Positions 51,741-59,807 of a stretch of 59,808 bases of DNA are shown piece by piece; the stretch's first letter is position 1, and every line of letters begins with the position of its first letter. The stretch comes from Micromonospora solifontis. GTDB lineage: Bacteria > Actinomycetota > Actinomycetes > Mycobacteriales > Micromonosporaceae. A program made the position numbers and the translations under genes. Under the pieces are notes generated by a model. It was not told the DNA's origin. It was given only the letters and a program-made list of their open reading frames with translations, and did not search any database. The stretch is taken from contig NZ_RJLN01000034.1 in NCBI RefSeq assembly GCF_003725545.1, forward strand, positions 1 through 59,808, given 5' to 3'.

Positions 51741-53344
51741 CGACGCTCGACCGGAATGAGACCCGTGCCACCGACGTGGCACGCGAGGGGACGCCCCCGC
51801 GCCCCCTGCCGCTGACCGCGGCCCTGCCGATGGCCGTCGTCGCCGGCCTGGCCCTGCTGGCGGCCTTCCCCCCGTACGGGGTGTGGGCCCTCGCGCCGGT
51901 CGGGGTGGCGCTGCTCGCCGCCGCCACCCACCGGCGGCGGCTGCGCGCCGGCGCCGGACTCGGCTTCGTCGCCGGGGTGACCCTGTTCGCGCCGCTGCTG
52001 GAGTGGACCAACCTGCACACCGGCTACCTGCCGTGGCTGCTGCTGTCCCTGCTGCAGGCCGCCTACCTGGCGCTGCTCGGCGCCGCCACCGCCTGGGTGT
52101 CGCCGCTGGTCGACCGGCACCGGTGGTGGGCCTGGCCGGCGGTCACCGGGCTGCTGTGGGTGGGGCAGGAGGCGCTGCGCGACCGCACCCCGTTCGGCGG
52201 GTTCCCGTGGGGGCGGCTGGCGTTCAGCCAGGACACCTCCCCGCTGCTGCGGCTGGCCGCGCTCGGCGGCGCCCCGCTGGTCACCTTCGCCGTCGCGCTC
52301 GCCGGTGGGCTGCTGGTCACCATCGCCTGGCGGGACTGGCGCCGGCCGGCCGGCCACTGGCGGCCGGTGGCCGGGCTGACCGCCGCCCTCGCGGCCCTGC
52401 TCGCCGCCGCCGGCGGCGTCCCGGCCGGCGTACGCGGCGGCGGCGACACGGTCACCGTGGCCATCGTGCAGGGCAACGTGCCGCGCCTCGGGCTGGACTT
52501 CAACGCCCAGCGGCAGGCCGTGCTCAACAACCACGTCGACGCCACCCTGAAACTCGCCGAGCAGGTCAACGCCGGCACCCAGCGCCGCCCCGACCTGGTG
52601 GTGTGGCCGGAGAACTCCAGCGACATCGACCCGCTGCGCAACCCCGGCGCCGGGTACCGGATCTCCCAGGCCGCCGACGCCGTCGGCGCGCCCATCCTGG
52701 TCGGCGCGGTGCTGCTCGGCCCCGGCGAGGGGCAGGTCCGCAACGCCGGTCTGCTGTGGCGCCCGGGCAGCGGCCCCGACCTCGACCAGCTGTACACCAA
52801 GCGGCACCCGGTGCCGTTCGCCGAGTACATCCCGCTGCGCAGGATCGCCCGGATGGTCAGCGCGGAGGTCGACCGGGTCCGCTCCGACTTCGTCCCCGGC
52901 ACCCGCGCCGGGATCCTCGACACCGGCGCGGTCACCCTCGGCGACGTGATCTGCTTCGAGGTCGCCTACGACGGCCTGGTGCGCGACACCGTCACCGGCG
53001 GCGGGCAGCTGCTGGTGGTGCAGACCAACAACGCCACCTTCGACGTGGCCGAGGCCCGGCAGCAGCTGGCCATGGTGCGGCTGCGGGCCGTGGAGCACGG
53101 CCGCGCCGCCCTGATGGCCTCCACGGTCGGGGTGTCCGGGTTCGTTACCCCCGACGGGCGGGTAGACGGGGCCACGGGGTTCAACACCGCGGCCGTGGTG
53201 GTGCGGCAGATGCGGCTCGGTGACGGGCCTACGCCGGCCACCCGGGCCGGGGTGTGGCCGGAGGTGGCCCTCGCGGCGCTCGCCGTCGCGGCCCTGGCCG
53301 GCGCGGCCGTGCTGCGTCGCCGCCGGGAGGTCGACCCCGGGTAG
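51737..53344 (+). CDS. lnt: Apolipoprotein N-acyltransferase
   Basis: A 535-residue integral membrane enzyme with about seven hydrophobic segments and a carbon-nitrogen hydrolase domain (about 240-500). The catalytic triad is visible: Glu in VVWPENSS, Lys in YTKRHPVPFAEYIP and Cys in DVICFEVAYD. The glutamine-like IVQGNVPR strand opens the nitrilase domain. It N-acylates lipoproteins at the outer leaflet. GTG 51737 is chosen over in-frame GTG 51731 because of the leader-ORF overlap. The polyprenol-phosphate-mannose synthase gene follows after 43 bp, as in mycobacteria where the two activities are fused or adjacent. Confidence 0.92.
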   Translation: MTTLDRNETRATDVAREGTPPRPLPLTAALPMAVVAGLALLAAFPPYGVWALAPVGVALLAAATHRRRLRAGAGLGFVAGVTLFAPLLEWTNLHTGYLPWLLLSLLQAAYLALLGAATAWVSPLVDRHRWWAWPAVTGLLWVGQEALRDRTPFGGFPWGRLAFSQDTSPLLRLAALGGAPLVTFAVALAGGLLVTIAWRDWRRPAGHWRPVAGLTAALAALLAAAGGVPAGVRGGGDTVTVAIVQGNVPRLGLDFNAQRQAVLNNHVDATLKLAEQVNAGTQRRPDLVVWPENSSDIDPLRNPGAGYRISQAADAVGAPILVGAVLLGPGEGQVRNAGLLWRPGSGPDLDQLYTKRHPVPFAEYIPLRRIARMVSAEVDRVRSDFVPGTRAGILDTGAVTLGDVICFEVAYDGLVRDTVTGGGQLLVVQTNNATFDVAEARQQLAMVRLRAVEHGRAALMASTVGVSGFVTPDGRVDGATGFNTAAVVVRQMRLGDGPTPATRAGVWPEVALAALAVAALAGAAVLRRRREVDPG

Positions 53345-53387
53345 GCGACGGTGCCGGCACGCCGGCGGGGGAGGGGACGGTACGACG

Positions 53388-54176
53388 GTGGTCCTGGCAG
53401 CCGACACCAAGACGGTCGGCCACCCCGGGGTGGGCCGGGTGCTCGTGGTCGTGCCCACCTACAACGAGGCCGACAACGTCAGCCGGATCGTCGCCCGGGT
53501 CCGCGCCGCGGCGCCGGGCGTGGACATCCTCGTCGCCGACGACAACAGCCCCGACGGCACCGGGGCGATCTGCGACCGGCTGGCCGGCGCCGACCCGCAC
53601 GTGCACGTGCTGCACCGGCCGGGCAAGGAGGGCCTCGGCGCGGCCTACCTGGCCGGTTTCGCCTGGGCCCGGCAGCGCGGCTACGACGCGGTGGTGGAGA
53701 TGGACGCCGACGGCTCGCACGCCCCGGAGGACCTGCCGGCGCTGCTGGACGCCGCCCGCGAGGCCGACGTGGTGATCGGCTCCCGGTGGACCCGCGGCGC
53801 GCGGGTGGTGAACTGGCCGTGGCACCGGCTGCTGCTGTCCCGCTGCGGCAACCTGTACGCGCGGCTGGCCCTGGGCATGCCGGTCTCCGACGCCACCGGC
53901 GGCTACCGGGTGTACCGGTCCCGGGCGTTGGACGCCATCGACCTGGCCTCGGTGCGTTCCCAGGGGTACGCGTTCCAGGTCGAGTTGTCCCGGCTGGCGC
54001 ACCGCGCCGGGGTGCGGATGGTCGAGGTGCCGATCACCTTCGTCGAGCGGGAGCACGGCGACAGCAAGATGAGCCCGCTGATCGTGGCCGAGGCGCTGTG
54101 GCGGATCACCAGCTGGGGGCTGCGGGACCGGCGGGCCGCGGCGCGCCGCCCCGAGGCGTTGGCGCGGTGGCCGTGA
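53388..54176 (+). CDS. ppm1: Polyprenol monophosphomannose synthase (GT2)
   Basis: A 262-residue GT2 glycosyltransferase. VLVVVPTYNEADNV starts the domain; the nucleotide-sugar site is DDNSPDGTG; the DxD-like metal motif is EMDADGSHAPEDLP; the acceptor helix ends ITFVEREHGDSKMS. It transfers mannose from GDP-mannose to a polyprenyl phosphate for lipomannan and protein mannosylation. It lacks the membrane domain of eukaryotic synthases; in actinobacteria the Lnt neighbour holds it at the membrane. GTG 53388 is preceded by a GGGGGAGGGG run, somewhat far at about 12 bases. Confidence 0.9.
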   Translation: MVLAADTKTVGHPGVGRVLVVVPTYNEADNVSRIVARVRAAAPGVDILVADDNSPDGTGAICDRLAGADPHVHVLHRPGKEGLGAAYLAGFAWARQRGYDAVVEMDADGSHAPEDLPALLDAAREADVVIGSRWTRGARVVNWPWHRLLLSRCGNLYARLALGMPVSDATGGYRVYRSRALDAIDLASVRSQGYAFQVELSRLAHRAGVRMVEVPITFVEREHGDSKMSPLIVAEALWRITSWGLRDRRAAARRPEALARWP

Positions 54177-54231
54177 GCGCCGCCGTGTCATGCTGGAAGG
54201 GCGTGATGACGCTCGTGGCTGATGGAGTGAG

Positions 54232-54741
54232 ATGCGCCGAGGACTGAGGTACGTACCAGCGGCCCTGCTGCTGCTCGCGGTGCTGGAGCTGACCGTGTTC
54301 GTCCTGGTGGGCCGGGGCATCGGCTTCGGGTCCGCGCTGCTGCTGATGTTCGCGGCGTCCCTGCTCGGGCTGGTGCTGTTGCGCCGGGAGGGCATGCGGG
54401 CGTGGCGGGGCTTCCGCGCCGCCGTGGAGTCCCGCCAGCCGCCGGGCCGGCAGGTCACCGACGGCCTGGTCGGCCTGGCGGGGGCGCTGCTGCTGGCCCT
54501 GCCCGGCCTGGTCAGCGGCACGGTGGGGCTGCTGTTGCTGGTGCCGCCGGTGCGCCGGCTGGCCCGGGTCGGGGTGCAACGGACCGCCGAGCGCCGGGTG
54601 TCGTCGATGGTCGCCGGTGACCTGTTCGGGCCGCGGGTGGTCCGGGTCCGCCGCGGCGCGCCGCAGCCGCCGACCGGCCCGCAGCAACCCGCGCCGCCGC
54701 CGGAGCCGGGCCGCGCCATCGAGGGCGAGATCGTCCAGTGA
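54232..54741 (+). CDS. fxsA: FxsA family membrane protein
   Basis: A 169-residue FxsA-like protein: four hydrophobic segments, with the LLLMFAASLLGLVLLRREGMRAW and LPGLVSGTVGLLLLVPPVRRL blocks conserved in the family, and a Pro-rich cytoplasmic tail ending GRAIEGEIVQ. In E. coli FxsA suppresses phage-exclusion by F-plasmid PifA; the general role is not known. It starts at ATG 54232, 55 bp after the mannose synthase gene, and converges on rbpA. Confidence 0.85.
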   Translation: MRRGLRYVPAALLLLAVLELTVFVLVGRGIGFGSALLLMFAASLLGLVLLRREGMRAWRGFRAAVESRQPPGRQVTDGLVGLAGALLLALPGLVSGTVGLLLLVPPVRRLARVGVQRTAERRVSSMVAGDLFGPRVVRVRRGAPQPPTGPQQPAPPPEPGRAIEGEIVQ

Positions 54742-54759
54742 GAAAGCCCCGTACGTGAC

Positions 54760-54792
54760 GAAACGCCCCCGGGTGATCCCCGGGGGCGTTTC
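54760..54792. terminator. Bidirectional terminator, FxsA/rbpA
   Basis: A perfect 14-bp stem GAAACGCCCCCGGG/CCCGGGGGCGTTTC with a five-base loop between convergent genes. The A/T ends give U-rich tails in both directions. Confidence 0.85.
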
Positions 54793-54807
54793 GGTCGTCC
54801 GGTGTGC

Positions 54808-55149
54808 TCAGGCGCGGCCGCGGCGCGTGCGGACCTCCTGGAGCCGCTCGGCCAGGATGTCCTCCAGCTCGGCGATCGAGCGCCGCTCCAGCAGCATGTC
54901 CCAGTGGGTACGCGGCGGCTTGGCCTTCTTCTGCTCCGGCTCGCTGCCGTCGACCAGCCGGGCGACGCTGCCGTCGAACTTGCATTCCCAGGTCGTCGGG
55001 ACCTCGGCGTCGACGGCGAACGGCACCTCGAACTGGTGTCCCTTGGCGCACAGGTACTCGCGGGTCTGGCGCGGCGCGAGCTCGGTGTTGCGGTCGGATT
55101 CGTAGCTGACCGCGCCAAGGCGGCTTCCGCGCAGCATGCGCTCGCCCAT
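54808..55149 (-). CDS. rbpA: RNA polymerase-binding protein RbpA
   Basis: A 113-residue RbpA, the actinobacterial factor that binds RNA polymerase and group 1/2 sigma factors and stabilises open complexes. The order is the MLRGSRLGAVSYESDRN N-terminal tail, the zinc/core domain with YLCAKGHQFEVPFA and TTWECKFDG, the basic linker KKAKPPRTHWDML and the sigma-interacting helix ERRSIAELEDILAERLQEVR. ATG 55149 is preceded by GAGGGGAAG. A SigR/SigH-type promoter lies 42 bp upstream, in agreement with rbpA being an oxidative-stress gene in Streptomyces. Confidence 0.95.
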   Translation of the reverse strand: MGERMLRGSRLGAVSYESDRNTELAPRQTREYLCAKGHQFEVPFAVDAEVPTTWECKFDGSVARLVDGSEPEQKKAKPPRTHWDMLLERRSIAELEDILAERLQEVRTRRGRA

Positions 55150-55190
55150 GATCGGCTTCCCCTCGTTCGTGGTGCTGGTCTTCTCGGTGT

Positions 55191-55217
55191 AACGGTCCGT
55201 CCTGGCCGGGCCATTCC
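55191..55217 (-). promoter_or_regulatory. SigR/SigH-type promoter of rbpA
   Basis: On the minus strand GGGAAT at the -35 position is followed after 19 bases by GTT (55191-55193), close to the GGAAT-N18-GTT consensus for SigR/SigH. Confidence 0.55.
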
Positions 55218-55376
55218 CGCCCGCGCCGGTGACGACCGGCGCGGTGGCGGAACCCTCCAAGGGTAGCCGGTCCACCACGGATGCCCGGCGGGGTCGTCCC
55301 CGGCCGGGCGGAATCGGTGGAGTGTTTCGTCGGTCAACGGGGATGTTAGCCGCCGGAAAGGTGTGCGGAGGTGAGC

Positions 55377-56858
55377 ATGGCCGGTGACGCGCCGATCGAG
55401 GCCCGACCGCCCGGTGGGAAGACCTTCTTCGGTCATCCCCGGGCCCTGTCGACCCTGTTCCTCACCGAGATGTGGGAGCGGTTCAGCTTCTACGGCATGC
55501 GGGCCATCCTGGTCCTCTACCTGACCGCGGCCGTCGCCGACGACGGGCTGGGCATCCGCGAGTCCACCGCCAACGCCGTCTACGGCACGTACAACGCCAT
55601 GGTCTACCTGATGGCGCTGCCCGGCGGCTGGGTCGCCGACCGGCTGCTGGGCGCCCGGCGCAGCGTGCTGTGGGGCGGGGTGGTCATCGCGGCCGGCCAC
55701 TACGTGATGGCGATCCCGACGGGGTGGAGCGTGTTCGCCGGCATGACCCTGATCGTGCTCGGCACCGGCCTGCTCAAACCCAACATCTCGACCATGGTCG
55801 GCGACCTGTACGACCGGGACTCGCCCCGCCGCGACGCCGGCTTCTCGATCTTCTACATGGGCATCAACCTGGGCGCGTTCATCGCCCCGCTGATCACCGG
55901 CTTCCTCGGCGAGAAGATCAACTGGCATCTGGGGTTCGGCGCCGCGGCCGTCGGCATGACCTTCGGCGTGCTCCAGTATGTGCTGGGCCAGCGCAACCTC
56001 GGCGACGCGGGCGCCCGGCCCGCCGACCCGCTGCTCGGCGCGGACCGGCGCCGGGCGCTGAACCGGATCGGCCTGGTCACCCTGGCCGTGGTGGTGGTGG
56101 TCGCGATCCTCGCCCTGCTCGGGCTGTTCACCGTCAACACCGTGGTCAACCTGCTCACCCTGGTCACCGTGCTGGTGGCCGTCGGCTACTTCGCCCGGAT
56201 CCTCACCGACCGGGAGATCAGCGCCACCGAACGCAGCCGGATGAAGGCCTACACCTGGCTGTTCGTGTTCGCCGCCGCGTTCTGGCTGATCTACGACCAG
56301 GCCGGGTCGGTGCTGAACATCTTCGCCGCCGACCGCACCGACCGGGACGTGCTGGGGTTCACCTTCCCGGCGTCCTGGCTGCAGTCGGTGAACCCGATCC
56401 TGATCATCATCGGTGCCCCGCTGGCCGCCTGGCTCTGGCTCAAGCTGGGGCACCGGGTGTCCACGCCGATGAAGTTCGCGGTCGGCCTGATCCTCAACGG
56501 CCTGTCGTTCGTGCTGATGGCCGCCGCCGCGCAGGCCGCCGTCGGCGGGGGCCTGGTGTCGCCGTGGTGGCTGGTCGCCGTGTACGCCATCCAGGTCGCC
56601 GGTGAGCTGTCGCTGAGCCCGGTGGGCCTGTCGGCCACCACCAAGCTGGCCCCGGTCAAGTACGCCAGCCAGATGATGGGCCTGTGGTTCCTCGCCTCCG
56701 CCGTCGGCGACGCCATCGGTGGCCAGGTGGCGCGGCTGGCCGAGACCTGGGCCGAGCCGACCTACTTCCTCACCTTCGGCCTGGCGTCGGTGGTGCTGGG
56801 GCTCGCCGCGGTGATGTTCGCCCGGCACATCCGGACGCTGATGGCCGGCATCCACTGA
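55377..56858 (+). CDS. POT/PTR family peptide transporter
   Basis: A 493-residue major-facilitator peptide:proton symporter. The POT signature EMWERFSFYGMRAILVLYL lies in helix 1 with the ExxER proton-binding motif, and GLLKPNISTMVGDLY and FYMGINLGAFIAPLI are the two other family signatures. Twelve to fourteen helices are visible. It imports di- and tripeptides. ATG 55377 is preferred because GGAGG lies five bases before it; GTG 55371 is in frame but overlaps that site. It converges on the PNPOx-like gene. Confidence 0.93.
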   Translation: MAGDAPIEARPPGGKTFFGHPRALSTLFLTEMWERFSFYGMRAILVLYLTAAVADDGLGIRESTANAVYGTYNAMVYLMALPGGWVADRLLGARRSVLWGGVVIAAGHYVMAIPTGWSVFAGMTLIVLGTGLLKPNISTMVGDLYDRDSPRRDAGFSIFYMGINLGAFIAPLITGFLGEKINWHLGFGAAAVGMTFGVLQYVLGQRNLGDAGARPADPLLGADRRRALNRIGLVTLAVVVVVAILALLGLFTVNTVVNLLTLVTVLVAVGYFARILTDREISATERSRMKAYTWLFVFAAAFWLIYDQAGSVLNIFAADRTDRDVLGFTFPASWLQSVNPILIIIGAPLAAWLWLKLGHRVSTPMKFAVGLILNGLSFVLMAAAAQAAVGGGLVSPWWLVAVYAIQVAGELSLSPVGLSATTKLAPVKYASQMMGLWFLASAVGDAIGGQVARLAETWAEPTYFLTFGLASVVLGLAAVMFARHIRTLMAGIH

Positions 56859-56862
56859 CCGG

Positions 56863-56882
56863 CCGGCGGATCAGACCGCCGG
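56863..56882. terminator. Short hairpin between convergent POT and PNPOx-like genes
   Basis: CCGGCGG/CCGCCGG, a 7-bp stem with a six-base loop that straddles the two stop codons. Confidence 0.4.
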
Positions 56883-57461
56883 GGTGGGCGGCAGCGGCAG
56901 CGGCAGGCCGGGCAGCCCGTCGATGCTGGTCGCCACGTGCTCCTTGCCGGCGAAGTAGGCGCTCAGCGAGGCGTCGTCCTCGCGGGCGAACCGTCGCCCG
57001 TGCAGGTCCCGGTCGGCCTGGTAGGTCATCAGGGGGACGTTGTAGCCGCAGGTGTCGCGGATCAGCTCGGCCCGGACCACCACGATCGCGCGCAGCCCGT
57101 GGTTGCTCGGGTCGATGTCGGGGAAGTGGCGCAGCAGGTCGGGCCAGCGGGGATCGTCGCGGAACACCGGCTCGCCGCGCCCGTGCACCCGCACGATGTT
57201 CGGCGGGCCGTCGAACGCGCACCACATCAGCGTGATGCGGCCGTTCTCCCGCAGGTGGGCGATGGTCTCCGCGTTGCTGCCGGCGAAGTCCAGGTAGGCC
57301 ACGGTCAGCTCGTCGAGGACCGCGAAGGAGCCCCGCAGGCCCTTCGGGGAGAGGTTGATCGTGCCATCGCCGGCCAGCGGCGCCGTGGCGGTGAAGAACA
57401 TCGGCTGCGCCTCGATGAAGATGCGCAGCCGGCCGTCGATGCGCGCGTACGTCTTTCCCAC
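56871..57461 (-). CDS. Pyridoxamine 5'-phosphate oxidase-like FMN-binding protein
   Basis: A 196-residue split-barrel protein of the PNPOx-like family. Features are MFFTATAPLAGDGTINLSPKGLRGSF at the flavin site, VAYLDFAGSNAETIAHLRENGRITLMWCAF and the VRVHGRGEPVF strand. Members bind FMN, F420 or haem; it is not a complete pyridoxal-synthesis oxidase, since the substrate-binding C-terminus is missing. It may be an F420-dependent reductase, common in this group. Confidence 0.82.
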   Translation of the reverse strand: MGKTYARIDGRLRIFIEAQPMFFTATAPLAGDGTINLSPKGLRGSFAVLDELTVAYLDFAGSNAETIAHLRENGRITLMWCAFDGPPNIVRVHGRGEPVFRDDPRWPDLLRHFPDIDPSNHGLRAIVVVRAELIRDTCGYNVPLMTYQADRDLHGRRFAREDDASLSAYFAGKEHVATSIDGLPGLPLPLPPTPAV

Positions 57462-57536
57462 CAGCCGATCATGGCCGCTGGCCGGCGGTCGCCGCTGCCC
57501 CGTCCCAGCCCGTGGCCGCGCAACCCCGGCCGGGGG

Positions 57537-58172
57537 TCAGGGCAGCGCGGCGCGCACGCCGAGGGCGAGCAGGACCGCGCCGGTCAGCCGGTCGAGCAGC
57601 CGGCGCACCCGGGCGGCGCGAAGCAGCCGGGCGGCGGCCCCGGAGACGGCCGCCCATCCGGCCAGCCAGCAGGTGTGCAGGGCGGCGTGCGCCGTGGCGA
57701 GCACCAGCATCGGCACCAGCACCGGCCGGCCCGGCTCCAGGAACTGCGGGGCGAGGGTGAGGTACACCGCGGCGGCCTTGGGATTGAGCACGTTGCCCAG
57801 CAGTGCCTGCGGGAAGGGGTGGTGTCCGCACCACGGCAGCCGCCGCGGCCCGGCGGGCGCCGGCGCCGGGGCCCGCGCCGGCCGACCGGCCGAGGACCAC
57901 AGCAGCCAGAGCCCGAGCCCGGCCAGGTAGCCGGCGCCGACCAGCTTGACCACCCAGAACGCCTGCGACGAGCGGAGCACGAGCGCCGCGAGGCCCGCCG
58001 CGGCCAGGGTGGCGTGCACGTAGAGCCCGGTCACGGTGCCCAGGATCACCCACCAGCCCTGCCGCCGCCCGCCTGCGGCGACCCGCGAGACGACGAGGGT
58101 CAGGCTGGTTCCCGGCGCGGTGGTGATCGGCGCGACGGCGGCCAGGAAGCCCAGTACGGCGATCCCGCGCAC
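57537..58172 (-). CDS. LysE family amino-acid exporter
   Basis: A 211-residue protein with five to six hydrophobic segments and the LysE/RhtB opening, here FLAAVAPITTAPGTSLTLVVSR, plus NVLNPKAAAVYLTLAPQF in the second half. It exports amino acids or related metabolites. GTG 58172 is three bases downstream of the phosphoesterase stop codon, so the pair is an operon. The lysine cluster is 13 kb away, so no link is implied. Confidence 0.87.
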   Translation of the reverse strand: MRGIAVLGFLAAVAPITTAPGTSLTLVVSRVAAGGRRQGWWVILGTVTGLYVHATLAAAGLAALVLRSSQAFWVVKLVGAGYLAGLGLWLLWSSAGRPARAPAPAPAGPRRLPWCGHHPFPQALLGNVLNPKAAAVYLTLAPQFLEPGRPVLVPMLVLATAHAALHTCWLAGWAAVSGAAARLLRAARVRRLLDRLTGAVLLALGVRAALP

Positions 58173-58174
58173 GC

Positions 58175-58921
58175 TCAGACCACCACCCGGTAGTGGGTGG
58201 TGAGCAGCCCGGTGTCGTCGTAGACGTGGAAGGCGACGCCGGGCGGCTGGCTCTGGGTGGTCAGCCGCCCCTCGCCCTCCCACGGCATCCGCAGGGTGGA
58301 GATCACGCCCGGCGCGATCCGCAGTGGACGGCCGGCGAAGGTGCTCGCGGCGGCGGTGTGGAAGTGGCCGGTCAGCACGGCGACGACCTGCGGGTGGGCG
58401 GCGACCAGGTCGGCCAGGGGCGTGGCGGGCAGCAGCCGGGTCGGGTCGATGACCGGGTGGTGCAGCGCGACCGGCGGATGGTGGAAGGCGATGAAGGTCG
58501 GGGTGTCGTCCGGCACCGTGCCGAGCTCGGCGGCGAGCCAGTCGATCGTCTCCGCGTCGAGGTGGCCGTCGTCCTCGCCGGGCACGGAGGAGTCGGCGAG
58601 CAGGAAGACCGCGCCGGCCACGTCGTGCCGGGAGTTGATCGGCCCGTCGCCGCCGCGGTCGTCGCCGAGCAGGCCCTTGCGGTACGCGTCGCGCACGTCG
58701 TGGTTGCCCGGACAGACCAGCACCGGCGTCGGGGACTCGAACAGCCGCGCCGCGGTCTCGTACTCGGCCACCTCGCCGTGGTCGGCGATGTCCCCGGTGA
58801 TCAGGATCGCGTCCGCGGGTCGGGCCAGGCCGTTGAGGTGGTCCATCACGCGGGCGGTCCGTTCGGCCGAGCGGGGATGGCTGTCGAGGTGGGTGTCACT
58901 GAGGTGGGCGATGACCAGCAA
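58175..58921 (-). CDS. Metallophosphoesterase (CpdA-like)
   Basis: A 248-residue calcineurin-like phosphoesterase. All metal motifs are present: HLSDTHLDS, LITGDIADHG, CPGNHDVRD, AFHHPP and LTGHFHTAA. Relatives include CpdA-type cyclic-nucleotide phosphodiesterases. It starts at TTG 58921, chosen because a GGGAG site lies five bases upstream and no ATG or GTG fits. It heads an operon with the LysE gene and is divergent from the CGNR gene. Confidence 0.9.
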   Translation of the reverse strand: MLVIAHLSDTHLDSHPRSAERTARVMDHLNGLARPADAILITGDIADHGEVAEYETAARLFESPTPVLVCPGNHDVRDAYRKGLLGDDRGGDGPINSRHDVAGAVFLLADSSVPGEDDGHLDAETIDWLAAELGTVPDDTPTFIAFHHPPVALHHPVIDPTRLLPATPLADLVAAHPQVVAVLTGHFHTAAASTFAGRPLRIAPGVISTLRMPWEGEGRLTTQSQPPGVAFHVYDDTGLLTTHYRVVV

Positions 58922-58928
58922 GACCGCT

Positions 58929-58961
58929 CCCTAATGGTTATTCCCGTTCAAGGCGTTAGGG
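58929..58961. promoter_or_regulatory. Inverted repeat in the divergent phosphoesterase/CGNR promoter
   Basis: CCCTAATG (58929-58936) and CGTTAGGG (58954-58961) are complementary at seven of eight positions across a 17-base spacer. It lies before the CGNR gene (with a TACAGT -10-like box at 58966) and overlaps the phosphoesterase ribosome site, so a bound protein could control both. Confidence 0.5.
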
Positions 58962-59012
58962 ACGGTACAGTCGGCCGCGACGACCGCACAAGCCCGTACC
59001 GGAGGAGAACCG

Positions 59013-59615
59013 ATGGCCCCGCACCTCGCGCTCGCCCTGGCCGGCACCATCCGGCACGACGGCAACGGGGGAGTCGCCGACGACCTCGGCGACGTGGCCG
59101 GCCTGGCCGCCTGGCTGCGCGCCCAGGCCCCGCTGCTGCGCGAGTACGTCGGCGCGGTCGAGCCGCTCGCCGACGCCGCCGACGAGGCGACCCGGGCCGA
59201 GGTGGTGGCGGTGCGCCGGGCGATGCGTACCCTCTTCGCGGTGGCGGTCCGGCCCGGGCCGCCGAGCCGGGCGGATGCCACGTCGCTGCTGCCGCCCGGG
59301 GAGGCGGTCGAGCGGCTCAACCGGGCGGCCGGCGCGCTACCGGTCCGCCCCGTGCTGCACTGGCCGGACGACGCCGCGCCGAGCCTCAGCTGGGTGGCCG
59401 GGTCGACCCACGCCCGGGTACGGCTCACGGCGGGACTGGCCCGGGCCGCCGTCGAGTTCCTCACCGGCCCGGCCCGCGAACAGCTGCGCGCCTGCCCGGC
59501 GCCCCGCTGCGTCCGCTACTTCGTCAAGGACCACCCGCGCCAGGAATGGTGCAAACCGTCCTGCGGCAACCGGGCGCGGGTGGCCCGCCACTACCAGCGC
59601 CACACCGCCCGCTGA
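59013..59615 (+). CDS. CGNR zinc-finger (ABATE-domain) protein, putative regulator
   Basis: A 200-residue protein with an N-terminal ABATE domain (about 5-150) and a C-terminal CGNR zinc finger, seen as RACPAPRCVRYFVKDHPRQEWC and PSCGNRARVARHY. Such proteins are proposed transcription factors that regulate a divergent gene. ATG 59013 follows a GGAGGAG site. Its promoter region carries the inverted repeat described above, so it likely controls itself and the phosphoesterase-LysE operon. Confidence 0.85.
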   Translation: MAPHLALALAGTIRHDGNGGVADDLGDVAGLAAWLRAQAPLLREYVGAVEPLADAADEATRAEVVAVRRAMRTLFAVAVRPGPPSRADATSLLPPGEAVERLNRAAGALPVRPVLHWPDDAAPSLSWVAGSTHARVRLTAGLARAAVEFLTGPAREQLRACPAPRCVRYFVKDHPRQEWCKPSCGNRARVARHYQRHTAR

Positions 59616-59624
59616 CCGGCCGAC

Positions 59625-59807
59625 TCAGCCCGTCCGGGTGCCGAGCCGCGCCAGGGCGCTGGCCAGGTCGCTGACCTGGTCGGCGAGCTGCCCGGCCCGG
59701 CGCTGGGCCGCGTCGCGGTCCGCCTCGGCGGCGGCCAGCCGTACGGTCAGCTCCGCCAGCCGGGCCTCGGCGGCGCCGGCGGTGTCCCGCGCGGCGGCCA
59801 GCTCCGT
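59625..59807 (-). CDS. C-terminal fragment of a coiled-coil protein
   Basis: A frame enters from the right edge on the minus strand and stops at 59625-59627, giving 60 residues. The visible part is Ala/Arg/Glu/Leu-rich with a heptad pattern (LAAARDTAGAAEARLAELTVRL and ADQVSDLASALARLG), a clear coiled coil. The rest is outside the window and the identity is unknown. It converges on the CGNR gene with a gap of nine bases. Confidence 0.55.
   Translation of the reverse strand, partial: TELAAARDTAGAAEARLAELTVRLAAAEADRDAAQRRAGQLADQVSDLASALARLGTRTG

Noticed and set aside
57537..58172. LysE exporter as part of the lysine pathway
   Set aside because: It is 13 kb away and co-transcribed with a metallophosphoesterase.
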